Assembly: GCA_029338675.1 (NCBI GenBank)
Contig: JAQYAV010000108.1
Coordinates: forward strand, 22,814-86,813
DNA length: 64,000 nt
Direction of reading: 5' to 3'
Source of the DNA: Lachnospiraceae bacterium
Lineage (GTDB): Bacteria > Bacillota > Clostridia > Lachnospirales > Lachnospiraceae
This document shows, piece after piece, positions 7,737-16,041 of the stretch. The notes under the pieces were generated by a model. It was not told where the DNA came from. It searched no databases and worked only from the letters and a program-made list of their open reading frames with translations. How positions within the stretch are numbered: position 1 is the first letter of the stretch; each line of letters begins with the position of its first letter. The position numbers and the translations under genes were made by a program.

Positions 7737-9389
7737 ATGGACGAGAATTATCTTGATGATCTATTAAATGATATATCTAACAAGGGAAAGTCAAATGATG
7801 ATTTTGATAACGCTATAAATAGTGATGTGGGACTAGATATTGATTTTTCAGATATAGATAATATTTCCTTGGAAGAATTAGATGGATTTGATGATTTAAC
7901 CTTAGATGATTTAGAGGTTGATGATATTGATTTTGATGATGTTGATGTTACAAAATTATCTGATGACGCAAACAATAAAAGTAAAGTTACTATAGAGCCA
8001 GAGAAGTATGATTTAAATGATTTGATTGATGAGGCTAATGCTAGCTCACTACAAAAAGATTATGTTGGTGAAGAAGTAAACGCAAGTGATGAGCTAGATG
8101 ATTCTTCACAGGATGTATTTACTGAAGCAAAAAATGATATGGACTTAGATCAAAAGATATATTCTTTTGACAATGAAGAAGTTAGTTTAATGTCTTCTAA
8201 AGAGGATGATAAAAGCTCAAGTGAGTCATCTATAGATAATTCTATAGATAATCTAAGTGATGTTGATGAAGCTTCTGTCGGTGCTGATTTTGACAGTGAT
8301 GGAATGGATTTGGATGATTTATTTTCTGCGCTTGGAATAGAGGCGGAGGAAGGTGAAGGTCAAAGTTCATATAATTATGGTGAAGATGACCTTGATAAAA
8401 TGTTTGAAGAAACTATGGCAATGTCGGCAGATAATATTGAGCTTGCTGGAATTAAGGAAATTGGTGACGACGATAGTGGAAGCATAGACGATTATGGCTC
8501 AGTATTATCTGATGAAATAAGTCTAGAGGATACTGTTGATAAAAAGCAAAGAAAGAAAAAGACAAAACAGAAAAAAGAAAATGATGAAAATGCTTCTTCA
8601 AATAAGAAAGAAAGAAAAAGTATTTCAGAGATATTATTTGGAACTCCAGATGAAGAGGATTTGCTTGAGGAAGAGCAATTCAAGATAAAAAAAGAGCAAA
8701 AGCTTATTGCCAAAGAACAAAAGAAGTCATTAAGTGATGCTAAAAAGCAGGAAAAAGCTGAAAAAAAACAAATTAAAGAACAACAAAGTAAGAGCAAGAA
8801 AAATAAAAAATTACAAAAAAAACAGGAAAAAGAAGCTTTGTATAAGGCTGAATTAGAAGCTGAAAAGGATGAAAAGAAAGTACCAACTTTTGTAGTTATA
8901 ATTGTATTTTTACTTTTTGCAGCACTTGGATGCACAGTTGTTTTTGGTGCTAAGGGCTTTAGCTATTCACAGTTGATTAAACGTGCGTCTGACTACTTTG
9001 AAAGACAGCGATATAGATTGGCCTATGATGAGGTAGCAGGTGTAGAAGTCAAACCTAAACATGAGAATTTGAAGGAGCGTATTTATACGGTTATGTACGT
9101 TGAACGTTTATATGAATCATATTGTAACTATACAAGAGTTAATAAATATGAGAAAGGCTTAGATGCTTTGCTACGTGGATTAGAAAAGTATGATGAACAC
9201 TATGAGGAAGCGGTTGAATTAGAGATTGTTGATGATGTGAATTATTGTAAGAATCAGATTATTGAGGCATTGTTGACAGTATATGGTTTAGACGAAGCGA
9301 GTGCAAGAGAAATAATGCAATTAACAGGCCAGGATTATATGGAGGCACTTAATAAATATTGCAAAAAGTATAAAGTTGAGGAAGAATAG
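7737..9389 (+). CDS. large acidic single-pass membrane protein, unknown function
   Basis: A 550-residue protein without a recognised family. Residues 1 to about 265 are extremely rich in Asp, Glu and Ser and look disordered. Residues about 265-380 are Lys/Glu/Gln-rich with long charged stretches and are probably coiled coil or helical. One membrane helix follows (about 382-402, VVIIVFLLFAALGC). About 145 residues after it include repeat-like helices resembling TPR (RQRYRLAYDEVAGVE, KYEKGLDALLRGLEKYDEHYEEA). With no signal peptide, the acidic part is probably cytosolic and the helical part outside. It starts at an ATG after AAAGGAGG, upstream of hisH. It might organise a membrane complex, but no function is established. 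Confidence 0.75.
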   Translation: MDENYLDDLLNDISNKGKSNDDFDNAINSDVGLDIDFSDIDNISLEELDGFDDLTLDDLEVDDIDFDDVDVTKLSDDANNKSKVTIEPEKYDLNDLIDEANASSLQKDYVGEEVNASDELDDSSQDVFTEAKNDMDLDQKIYSFDNEEVSLMSSKEDDKSSSESSIDNSIDNLSDVDEASVGADFDSDGMDLDDLFSALGIEAEEGEGQSSYNYGEDDLDKMFEETMAMSADNIELAGIKEIGDDDSGSIDDYGSVLSDEISLEDTVDKKQRKKKTKQKKENDENASSNKKERKSISEILFGTPDEEDLLEEEQFKIKKEQKLIAKEQKKSLSDAKKQEKAEKKQIKEQQSKSKKNKKLQKKQEKEALYKAELEAEKDEKKVPTFVVIIVFLLFAALGCTVVFGAKGFSYSQLIKRASDYFERQRYRLAYDEVAGVEVKPKHENLKERIYTVMYVERLYESYCNYTRVNKYEKGLDALLRGLEKYDEHYEEAVELEIVDDVNYCKNQIIEALLTVYGLDEASAREIMQLTGQDYMEALNKYCKKYKVEEE

Positions 9390-9404
9390 AGGCTTAGAGT
9401 AAAT

Positions 9405-10010
9405 ATGATAGCGATAATAGACTATGACGCAGGTAATATAAAGAGCGTTGAAAAAGCGATTATACATTTAGGTGAAGAAGCGATTGTTACTAGAGATAGA
9501 GATATTATTTTATCCAGTGACAAGGTTATTTTACCTGGTGTTGGATGCTTCAAAGATGCAATGGATAAGATTAGAGAATATAAACTTGAAAATGTAATAT
9601 ATGATGTAGTTGATTCCAAAAAACCATTTCTTGGAATATGTTTAGGCTTACAGTTGTTATATAAAACAAGTGAAGAAAGCATTGGAGCAACTGGGCTTGG
9701 AATTCTAGATGGAGAAATACTTAGAATTCCTGATGTTGAAGGCTTGAAGGTTCCTCAAATTGGTTGGAATTCTCTTGATATTAAGCCTGGGGCAACTTTG
9801 TTTAAGGGTATAGAAAATAATTCTTATGTATACTTTGTTCATTCGTATTATTTAAAGTCAAAAAATATTGATGAGGTAGCAGCAAGCACAACATATTCAA
9901 CAACAATTCATGCATCAGTTGAGAAAGATAATGTGTTTGCATGCCAGTTTCATCCAGAAAAAAGCTCTGCGGTTGGCTTAAAAATATTACAGAATTTTAT
10001 TGAATTATAA
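9405..10010 (+). CDS. hisH: HisH, imidazole glycerol phosphate synthase glutaminase
   Basis: Glutaminase subunit that supplies ammonia to HisF for imidazole glycerol phosphate and AICAR formation in histidine synthesis; 201 residues. It is a class I amidotransferase: nucleophile Cys in FLGICLGLQLLY, the oxyanion-region PGVGCFKDAM, and the catalytic His/Glu in CQFHPEKSS. It opens with the family start MIAIIDYDAGNI. It follows the acidic membrane protein gene by 15 bases and precedes hisF by 14 bases. No other his genes are in the window, so the pathway is split on this chromosome. Confidence 0.97.
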   Translation: MIAIIDYDAGNIKSVEKAIIHLGEEAIVTRDRDIILSSDKVILPGVGCFKDAMDKIREYKLENVIYDVVDSKKPFLGICLGLQLLYKTSEESIGATGLGILDGEILRIPDVEGLKVPQIGWNSLDIKPGATLFKGIENNSYVYFVHSYYLKSKNIDEVAASTTYSTTIHASVEKDNVFACQFHPEKSSAVGLKILQNFIEL

Positions 10011-10024
10011 TTTGAGGTGAAATT

Positions 10025-10786
10025 ATGCATACAAAGCGAATAATTCCTTGTTTGGATGTAAATAATGGTAGAGTTGTAAAAGGTATTAATTTTGTTAACC
10101 TGAGAGATGCTGGAGACCCAGTTGAAGTTGCTAAAGCCTATGATAAGGCTGGAGCAGATGAAGTTGTATTTCTTGACATAACTGCGTCGTCTGATGCAAG
10201 AAACATAGTTATTGATATGGTTAGACGAGTAGCAGAAAATGTATTTATTCCTTTTACAGTTGGTGGTGGAATAAGATCAGTTGAAGACTTTAAGATGATT
10301 CTTAGAGAAGGTGCAGATAAAATTGCAATTAATTCTGCTGCAATAAATACGCCTAACTTAATAAGTGATGCCGCAGATAAGTTTGGTAGTCAATGTGTAG
10401 TTGTTGCAATAGATGCAAGAAGAAAAGCAGATGGATCAGGTTGGGGTGTGTTCAAAAATGGCGGAAGAGTTGATACAGGTTTAGATGCTATTGAATGGGC
10501 TATGAAGGCTGATAAAATGGGTGCAGGAGAAATTCTTTTGACTAGTATGGACTGCGATGGAACTAAAGCAGGATATGACGTCGAGTTAACAAGACTTATT
10601 TCGGAAAATGTAGCCATCCCAGTTATTGCATCTGGTGGAGCTGGAACTAAAGAGCATTTTTATGAAGCATTAACAGAAGGTAAAGCAGATGCCGCACTCG
10701 CAGCTTCTTTGTTCCATTACAAAGAATTAGAGATTATGGACCTTAAGAGATATCTTAGTGATAAAGGCCTTTCGATTAGATTATAA
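10025..10786 (+). CDS. hisF: HisF, imidazole glycerol phosphate synthase cyclase
   Basis: Cyclase subunit of imidazole glycerol phosphate synthase, 253 residues, (beta/alpha)8 barrel. The start [17 protein letters not shown] carries the catalytic Asp. The second catalytic Asp is in [15 protein letters not shown], and the phosphate-binding loops are VGGGIRS and IASGGAGT. It pairs with HisH, encoded 14 bases upstream, through an ammonia tunnel. The ribosome-binding site is GAGGTG. Length is standard for the family. Confidence 0.97.
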   Translation: MHTKRIIPCLDVNNGRVVKGINFVNLRDAGDPVEVAKAYDKAGADEVVFLDITASSDARNIVIDMVRRVAENVFIPFTVGGGIRSVEDFKMILREGADKIAINSAAINTPNLISDAADKFGSQCVVVAIDARRKADGSGWGVFKNGGRVDTGLDAIEWAMKADKMGAGEILLTSMDCDGTKAGYDVELTRLISENVAIPVIASGGAGTKEHFYEALTEGKADAALAASLFHYKELEIMDLKRYLSDKGLSIRL

Positions 10787-10831
10787 AAAGGTGAGATAGT
10801 GCATACTTAATGTGCTAAAGGAATACAAATA

Positions 10832-11251
10832 ATGATTACATTAGTAGAAAATGACATAAAAGTTGAAGAATATTTATATATAAGAAATAGTGTTTCGTGG
10901 AAAAAACTTAGTAATAGTCAAGCCCAAAAGGCAATAGATAATAGTTTATTTTTTGTTAAGGCTATAGATGAAAATGGGAAATTAGTCGGAATGGGCAGAA
11001 TTGTCGGTGATGGATCGGTGATTTGCTATATTCAAGATTTGGTTGTAGTTCCAGAATTTCAGAAATCTGGAATTGGTTCAGTGATTTTGAACAAGTTGAT
11101 TGATTATGTGAAAAGCATAAAAGAAGAGGGTACAACCATGATGCTTTGTTTAATGTGTGCAAAGGGAAGGGAACCTTTCTATATAAAACATAATTTTATT
11201 CCAAGACCAACTGATGGACTTGGACCAGGTATGATACAGTATCTTGAGTAA
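10832..11251 (+). CDS. GNAT family N-acetyltransferase
   Basis: A 139-residue acetyl-CoA-dependent acyltransferase of the GNAT fold. The acetyl-CoA-binding motif A appears as IQDLVVVPEFQKSGIGSVILNKL, in which QKSGIG is the pyrophosphate-binding loop. The C-terminal FYIKHNFIPRPTDGLGPGM resembles the tail of small GNAT proteins common in Firmicutes. The substrate is unknown. It follows hisF after 45 bases and may be read through from it. A perfect 20-bp bidirectional terminator begins at its stop codon. Confidence 0.88.
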   Translation: MITLVENDIKVEEYLYIRNSVSWKKLSNSQAQKAIDNSLFFVKAIDENGKLVGMGRIVGDGSVICYIQDLVVVPEFQKSGIGSVILNKLIDYVKSIKEEGTTMMLCLMCAKGREPFYIKHNFIPRPTDGLGPGMIQYLE

Positions 11252-11297
11252 ATAAAGAAAAGCGTAAGCAAAACTATTGCTTACGCTTTTCTTTATT
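11251..11297. terminator. bidirectional terminator between GNAT gene and HPr-like gene
   Basis: A perfect 20-bp inverted repeat (11251-11270 with 11278-11297) has a 7-base loop. The arm ends AATAAAGAAAAG/CTTTTCTTTATT give T-rich exits on both strands. It overlaps the last base of the acetyltransferase stop codon and lies 6 bases from the convergent HPr-like stop, so it probably ends both transcripts. Confidence 0.88.
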
Positions 11298-11303
11298 TAT
11301 AAC

Positions 11304-11537
11304 CTAGTCAACTAAATAAGGTTTGATTTTTTCAAGAATTGCATCTGTTTCATCTTCAGCATGAATATTCAAATCGATAGGCTTAGAGATATCTAAACTG
11401 AAAATTCCCATAATTGACTTAGCATCAATAACATATCTTCCAGAAACTAAATCAAATTCAGCGTTAAAACCACTAATATCATTAACGAAGCTTTTTACCT
11501 TATCAATTGAATTGAGAGAAATCTTTACTGCTAACAT
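11304..11537 (-). CDS. HPr-like protein lacking the catalytic histidine
   Basis: A 77-residue HPr-fold protein. The regulatory Ser46 region is kept as DAKSIMGIFSLD, but the segment that carries His15 in HPr (GLHARPA-type) is shortened and reads SLNSIDKVKS with no His, so it cannot act as a PEP-sugar phosphocarrier. The pattern, Ser site kept and His site lost, parallels Crh of Bacillus, a catabolite-repression cofactor, although the overall sequence differs. The start is ATG 11537, 8 bases after AAGGAGG; the TTG at 11543 is too close. A good promoter lies upstream. HPr kinase is not in the window. Confidence 0.8.
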   Translation of the reverse strand: MLAVKISLNSIDKVKSFVNDISGFNAEFDLVSGRYVIDAKSIMGIFSLDISKPIDLNIHAEDETDAILEKIKPYLVD

Positions 11538-11581
11538 TCCCAAAACCTCCTTGTTTACATTTAATGTCCACTTATGATACT

Positions 11582-11610
11582 ATAATATAAGTTTGTAATT
11601 GAAAAGTCAA
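11582..11610 (-). promoter_or_regulatory. sigma-A promoter of the HPr-like gene
   Basis: On the minus strand, TTGACT (11605-11610) and TATTAT (11582-11587) are separated by 17 bases, about 45 bases before the start codon. Confidence 0.65.
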
Positions 11611-11924
11611 TATAATTAGTGTAAAGAGTGTGCTAATTATATGTGTAATTAATATGATTATGATCTCAACTATATGTAGTATGACGATTACAATAAATCA
11701 AAAAATATTTTTGACATTTACATAATAGTACTTTTTTATTATGTTTTATAAGTAATATGATAGTGCGTTTTATGCGTATAAAGGGGTGTTATTTATTTTT
11801 TGTTGATTGTACATTTTATGATAATGCATATTGATTACGTTGTGAATATTTCATTTAATTTCTTTAAATGTACTTCTTGTTTTTGAGAGCTTAGTAGATA
11901 AAATAATAAATCATGGGAGAATAT
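11611..11924. other. AT-rich divergent intergenic region upstream of mtaB
   Basis: About 310 bases remain between the HPr-like promoter and mtaB. It is very AT-rich. A TTGACA at 11711-11716 lacks a well-spaced -10 (TATTAT is 20 bases away), so I do not call a promoter there. No gene, RNA or repeat is evident. Confidence 0.4.
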
Positions 11925-13205
11925 ATGTCTAGATATAAAGTTGCAATTTACACATTAGGATGTAAAGTTAATCAATATGAATCAGATAGTATAGGAAATG
12001 AATTGAGTAAATTAGGATACGAAATCGTGTCTTTTAGTGAATATGCAGATGTATACTTGGTTAATACATGTGCTGTAACTAATATGGCTGAAAGGAAGTC
12101 TAGACAGATAATACATAGAGCCAAAAAAATCAATCCTAAGGGTATTGTTGTTGCAATGGGCTGTTATGTTCAGGCTGTAAAAGAAGAATTATTATCTGAT
12201 ATAGGAATTGATATTATTATTGGCAATAATAGAAAGAAGGATGTGCCAAGAATAATAAAAGAATACTTAGAAAATAATAATATTACTGATAATATTATCG
12301 ATATAAATAATACTTGTGAATATGAAGAATTACATTTGGATAAGCCAATTGAACATTGCAGAGCATATGTTAAGGTGCAAGATGGGTGTAATAATTTCTG
12401 TACTTATTGTATTATTCCGTATACTAGAGGAAGAATTAGAAGCAGAAATATAAAAAATGTTTTAGATGAAATAAAAGGTCTGGTAAAAAATAACATAAAG
12501 GAAGTTGTACTTACAGGGATTAATCTTTCTTCCTATTTTGATGACTCGTCAAATACTCTTTTAGATTTATTACTGGCAGTTGCAGATATTGAAGGTGTTG
12601 AACGAGTTAGAATGGGCTCCCTAGAGCCAAGGATTATTACTGACGAATTTTTGACAGCTATATCGAAAAATGAAAAGATATGTCCACATTTTCATTTGTC
12701 GCTTCAAAGTGCATGTAATGCTACTCTAGCTAGAATGAATAGAAAATACACAATTGAAGAATATATTGAGAAATGTGAATTAATTAGAAAATATTATGAT
12801 CGCCCAGCTATTACAACTGATGTTATTGTTGGATTCCCTGGAGAAACAGACGAAGAATTTGAAGAAACAAGAAATAACCTACAAATACTTAAATTATACG
12901 AAATGCATATCTTTAAGTATTCAAAAAGAGATGGAACAATTGCTGCTAATATGGAAAATCAAATTCCAGAAGATATCAAGGAAAAAAGAAGTAATATTTT
13001 GCTTGAGTTAGCAAGAAAAAATAAAAATGAATTTGAAAATACATTTGCTAATGAAAAAGTAAAGGTTTTAGTAGAACAGGTAGAAGAAAAGAACGAGAAA
13101 TGTTTTATTAAGGGACATACTGATAGATACATTTTAGTTAGAAAAGAATATGAAAGAGGGGTTGCATATTCTATGGTTAACGAAATAGTAGATATGAAAA
13201 TATAA
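11925..13205 (+). CDS. mtaB: MtaB, tRNA threonylcarbamoyladenosine methylthiotransferase
   Basis: Radical SAM methylthiotransferase that converts t6A37 to ms2t6A37 in tRNA. The N-terminal UPF0004 domain has cluster cysteines in TLGCKVNQYES, VNTCAVTN and MGCYVQ. The radical SAM motif CNNFCTYCIIP follows, and a TRAM domain closes the protein. The start at 11925 (MSRYKVAIYTLG) is preferred because GGGAG lies 5 bases before it; the in-frame ATG at 11913 has no ribosome-binding site and would overlap that element. This gives 426 residues, normal for the family. It is a single-gene unit with its own terminator. Confidence 0.94.
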   Translation: MSRYKVAIYTLGCKVNQYESDSIGNELSKLGYEIVSFSEYADVYLVNTCAVTNMAERKSRQIIHRAKKINPKGIVVAMGCYVQAVKEELLSDIGIDIIIGNNRKKDVPRIIKEYLENNNITDNIIDINNTCEYEELHLDKPIEHCRAYVKVQDGCNNFCTYCIIPYTRGRIRSRNIKNVLDEIKGLVKNNIKEVVLTGINLSSYFDDSSNTLLDLLLAVADIEGVERVRMGSLEPRIITDEFLTAISKNEKICPHFHLSLQSACNATLARMNRKYTIEEYIEKCELIRKYYDRPAITTDVIVGFPGETDEEFEETRNNLQILKLYEMHIFKYSKRDGTIAANMENQIPEDIKEKRSNILLELARKNKNEFENTFANEKVKVLVEQVEEKNEKCFIKGHTDRYILVRKEYERGVAYSMVNEIVDMKI

Positions 13206-13228
13206 TTTATATTAAATAATTAGAAGGG

Positions 13229-13265
13229 CTATGAGTGAACAATGATGTTTTACTCATAGTTTTTG
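13229..13265 (+). terminator. terminator after mtaB
   Basis: An 8-bp stem CTATGAGT/ACTCATAG with a 15-base loop, then TTTTT; 24 bases past the mtaB stop. Confidence 0.75.
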
Positions 13266-13290
13266 ATTTTAGGATTAAAACAATGTTGTA

Positions 13291-13321
13291 AAAATAAAAA
13301 AATCAGGTTTAATACCTGATT
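13291..13321 (-). terminator. terminator of the tRNA-Glu pair
   Basis: On the minus strand the stem AATCAGGT/ACCTGATT is followed by a T-rich tract (plus-strand AAAATAAAAA at 13291-13300). It lies just downstream of the two minus-strand tRNA-Glu genes. Confidence 0.75.
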
Positions 13322-13326
13322 AAAAG

Positions 13327-13398
13327 CAGTTCGTAGGGGAATCGAACCCCTGTTTTCGCCGTGAGAGGGCGACGTCTTAGCCGCTTGACCAACGAACC
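13327..13398 (-). tRNA. tRNA-Glu (CTC), downstream copy
   Basis: A 72-nt cloverleaf is readable on the minus strand: acceptor GGTTCGT/ACGAACT, D-stem GTC/GAC, anticodon stem TCGCC/GGCGA with loop CTCTCAC (anticodon CTC, reads GAG), and T-arm GGGGT TCGATTC CCCT. Discriminator G; CCA is not encoded. It is identical to the copy at 13418-13489. Confidence 0.95.
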
Positions 13399-13417
13399 AT
13401 ATGTATTAAATTAAAAG

Positions 13418-13489
13418 CAGTTCGTAGGGGAATCGAACCCCTGTTTTCGCCGTGAGAGGGCGACGTCTTAGCCGCTTGACCAACGAACC
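13418..13489 (-). tRNA. tRNA-Glu (CTC), upstream copy
   Basis: Identical in sequence and folding to the copy at 13327-13398 and transcribed first. Anticodon loop CTCTCAC gives anticodon CTC. A sigma-A promoter lies about 40 bases upstream, so the two are probably one transcript. Confidence 0.95.
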
Positions 13490-13529
13490 ATATTGAAACT
13501 AAATGACTAACTAGCCACAAGACTTGTTT

Positions 13530-13558
13530 AGTATATCAAAATAAAAAAGAAAATGCAA
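13530..13558 (-). promoter_or_regulatory. promoter of the tRNA-Glu pair
   Basis: On the minus strand, TTGCAT (13553-13558), a 17-base spacer and TATACT (13530-13535). The -10 is 40 bases from the first tRNA. Confidence 0.75.
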
Positions 13559-13817
13559 GACTTTTTTTTATTTTTTTTATTTCACTGTTATTTTGATTGT
13601 TTGAAAAAAATATGTATGACAAAATAAATAAAAATTGTCGAAATCATATAATAAAAAGTCGATATTCACTTGTAATTTTATTAATTGTGTTGTAATATTA
13701 TATATATAAATATGTAGTTTTTTGTATGTTATTTTAATTTTTGTTTGCAAGTATTATTTATTTGCATTATTTTGAATATGTAAGAGTAATACCAAATATT
13801 AGGGGGGGATAACAAAG
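13559..13817. other. AT-rich intergenic region, no gene seen
   Basis: The region between the tRNA promoter and the zinc-ribbon gene is nearly all A and T, with T-rich runs near 13562-13580. No ORF with a ribosome-binding site, tRNA or clear hairpin is visible. A seven-G ribosome-binding region (13802-13808) precedes the next gene. Confidence 0.4.
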
Positions 13818-14621
13818 ATGAAGGTTTGTCATTCATGTGGCACAAAAGTAGACGACAAAGAACTTATTTGTCCAGTGTGTAAGCAGACAGTAGTGGTAAC
13901 TCATGGTGAGTTATCTTTGAAGCCAGTAGAAGAGAAAAAACAGAAAAAAACAAATCCTATGGGTACACATATTAGTTCAGGATCTGGTTTGACTGATATA
14001 TTAAGAAGTGATGATTCATCTATGTTGGACGATGGCGATTTATATGGAGGTTCGTTACCTTCTAGTTATGCTAGAACTGAAATTGATAGTTTCACTGAGA
14101 AAAAAAGAAAGATTCATGTTGGAAAATACCTCGTTTTTGCAATTATTATAATTGCAATTTGTTTTTTTGTTTTCACACTCTACAAAGATTACAACGAAGT
14201 AAAACGTGGTGCTGATAGTTATGAAGCTGTTGTGAAGAATTATACTGATGCGTATATTAATAAAGATGAAAAGCTATTTGATGATATGATGCCTCTATAT
14301 ATGGATTTTGATAAAAACATGGTGTCAGATATTTATGAACAAAACATAACTACCAAATTTATTAGTTTTAATATTGAAGAAGTTTCTCATTTGGATACAG
14401 GTGAGATTGTTGTTCTTCAGGATGATGTAAAGATATCTACTTCAAAAACCGTTGCAATACAGGAGGCTGTTAGAACAAAGGTTGCTTTTGAGGCAGAAGT
14501 TATGAAAAAATCTACTGGAACTTATATTAAAAATGTTGATGAAGGAATATTTGTTATGATTAAGGTAAGAGATCGTTGGTATCTAGATCCTTTGAGTTCA
14601 AGTTTTCCATTCGTTGATTAG
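13818..14621 (+). CDS. zinc-ribbon single-pass membrane protein
   Basis: A 267-residue protein with an N-terminal zinc ribbon (Cys4, Cys7, Cys18, Cys21: CHSC and CPVC), a Ser/Gly-rich linker, one membrane helix at about residues 103-121, and a C-terminal domain of about 140 residues. That domain has a Tyr-rich helix (AVVKNYTDAYINKDEKLF) then strands ending in DRWYLDP, resembling an NTF2/DUF4878-like fold. The ribbon would be cytosolic and the C-terminal domain outside. Zinc-ribbon/membrane/NTF2-like fusions are common in Firmicutes, but their role is unknown. A terminator follows 12 bases after the stop. Confidence 0.78.
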   Translation: MKVCHSCGTKVDDKELICPVCKQTVVVTHGELSLKPVEEKKQKKTNPMGTHISSGSGLTDILRSDDSSMLDDGDLYGGSLPSSYARTEIDSFTEKKRKIHVGKYLVFAIIIIAICFFVFTLYKDYNEVKRGADSYEAVVKNYTDAYINKDEKLFDDMMPLYMDFDKNMVSDIYEQNITTKFISFNIEEVSHLDTGEIVVLQDDVKISTSKTVAIQEAVRTKVAFEAEVMKKSTGTYIKNVDEGIFVMIKVRDRWYLDPLSSSFPFVD

Positions 14622-14633
14622 TTTAAGTGTATT

Positions 14634-14665
14634 ACAGGTGTTGTTTTATGCAACACCTGTTTTTT
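14634..14665 (+). terminator. terminator after zinc-ribbon protein gene
   Basis: A 10-bp stem ACAGGTGTTG/CAACACCTGT with a 7-base loop followed by TTTTT, one base short of the convergent SpoIID-like gene's stop. Confidence 0.85.
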
Positions 14666-14666
14666 G

Positions 14667-15908
14667 TTAATTTATGTTTTCACCTATTTTAGAAACACCT
14701 ACATATATTTGTGATATTTTATACCATGTAGGAAAATCTACAATAGAGGATATTGGAAGGTTAAATATATTTTGGAAGGTTTTAACCGCATTTGCTGTAT
14801 TGGGCCCATATATTCCATCTGCAGAAATTTTTTTGATTGATGAGTATGCGTTGGAAATAGTGTTTAACTGTTCCTGAATTTGCAAGACAGCATCACCTGT
14901 TGAACCGATAGATAAATCAAAACCAGGATACGATGCAGGAATTCCTGATATTTGGTAAGATTGATTTATATAAACATTATCTCCGTAATAGTAACGTAAT
15001 ATATCAATATATGATAAACCATCATCACCTAAATATTTGGATCCCCATTGACTCAACCAGTTAGGACACATAACACGTTTTCCGTCACAGTATTGGGTAA
15101 GAATTGGTTGTTTGATATTTGGTTTTGATATGAAATTGTTAAAGATTTCATCAGCAATTTTAGAAATGCTATCAAAAATTGTTTGTCCGTATGTCCATTT
15201 GTGATCAAAGGCAGTAGAAGAGGTTATTGTGAAATTATAGCCCTTGTTCCGGTACCACTCTGTGTATACTCTATTTAATGTAAAGGACATTATTGCAAGA
15301 ATATTTGCTTTTATTGTTTCTTTTGGCCAGGTTGAATATATTTCACAGCTGGCAACATTTTTTATATAGTCTATGTAGGGAACATAATAGTTTTTTGCAG
15401 TAGTGTCACTTGGTGCACCATCATGTACAACTATTGTTTCAGGAATCACTACATTTCTTAGTACAATTTCTCCGTATTCATTTATGGGCTTTACATCTGC
15501 CTCAGCAATTTTAGGAGGAAAGTACTCCCATAATGTGTGTGCGTCAATAACAATTGGATTATATACACCTGTAATGCTGGTAGGAGATAAGATCACAGTT
15601 TGTTCGGAAAGTTCACCAGGAAATACTTGAATACCACTTATTATTTCTTCGTCAAAACCCTGTGCAAAAATTTTTATATTATATTCACTATAGGGTTGGT
15701 TATCTGTTGGACTCATGCTATAGTCTAAAGGTGGGGCTGGTAAATCTAAGATAGGACTAAATCCATTGTTATCGCTATTTACCGTTTCTAATATTTGATT
15801 TGGTGTGCTGCGAAGACTTATTTCTATTGTGCTATTATTTATTGGGTAATTTGTATTAGATAAAACTTGAATTTGAAGTTTTCCGTTATCAATTTGATTA
15901 TTATCCAT
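14667..15908 (-). CDS. SpoIID/LytB-like protein with peptidoglycan-binding domain
   Basis: A 413-residue protein of a type I associate with Lachnospiraceae. An N-terminal beta-rich carboxypeptidase-regulatory-like domain (about 1-120) is followed by a SpoIID/LytB-like region (PETIVVHDGAPSD, YIKNVASCEIYSTWP, LAIMSFTLNRVYTEWYRNKG, ILTQYCDGK). A PG_binding_1 repeat closes it (GSTGDAVLQIQEQLN ... ISADGIYGPNTANAVKTFQ). It probably acts on or binds peptidoglycan. The start at 15908 (MDNNQIDNG) is preferred: AAGGAT lies 7 bases upstream, while the frame's earlier ATG at 15977 lacks a ribosome-binding site and overlaps the divergent ylxM promoter. No classical signal peptide is seen at this start. 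Confidence 0.8.
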   Translation of the reverse strand: MDNNQIDNGKLQIQVLSNTNYPINNSTIEISLRSTPNQILETVNSDNNGFSPILDLPAPPLDYSMSPTDNQPYSEYNIKIFAQGFDEEIISGIQVFPGELSEQTVILSPTSITGVYNPIVIDAHTLWEYFPPKIAEADVKPINEYGEIVLRNVVIPETIVVHDGAPSDTTAKNYYVPYIDYIKNVASCEIYSTWPKETIKANILAIMSFTLNRVYTEWYRNKGYNFTITSSTAFDHKWTYGQTIFDSISKIADEIFNNFISKPNIKQPILTQYCDGKRVMCPNWLSQWGSKYLGDDGLSYIDILRYYYGDNVYINQSYQISGIPASYPGFDLSIGSTGDAVLQIQEQLNTISNAYSSIKKISADGIYGPNTANAVKTFQNIFNLPISSIVDFPTWYKISQIYVGVSKIGENIN

Positions 15909-15970
15909 ATTAAAATCCTTGATGTATTTAATAAAGTATATGCAAAAATATAAAAATATACACTTTTTTG

Positions 15971-15999
15971 TTGACATATTTTAGAATATGTTATATTAT
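15971..15999 (+). promoter_or_regulatory. sigma-A promoter of ylxM-ffh
   Basis: TTGACA (15971-15976), exactly 17 bases, TATTAT (15994-15999). An inverted repeat GTAAAGT/ACTTTAC (16010-16016, 16023-16029) lies in the leader just before the ylxM ribosome-binding site. Confidence 0.8.
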
Positions 16000-16041
16000 A
16001 CTAAAGGTTGTAAAGTAAAAAGACTTTACAGGTGGTGAAAC

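Larger units (their letters stand above)
13320..13493. repeat. 83-bp direct duplication containing tRNA-Glu
   Basis: Positions 13320-13402 and 13411-13493 match without difference at an offset of 91 bases. The unit spans the whole tRNA plus a few flanking bases (ttaaaagc upstream, atat downstream), showing a recent tandem duplication. Confidence 0.9.

Noticed and set aside
8492..8935. Minus-strand ORF of 147 codons in the acidic protein gene
   Set aside because: It is a Ser/Phe-rich shadow of the Lys/Glu-rich coding strand and has no ribosome-binding site.
11711..11742. Promoter of mtaB (TTGACA then TATTAT)
   Set aside because: The spacer of 20 bases is too long, and the site is more than 180 bases from the gene. 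Not strong enough to call.
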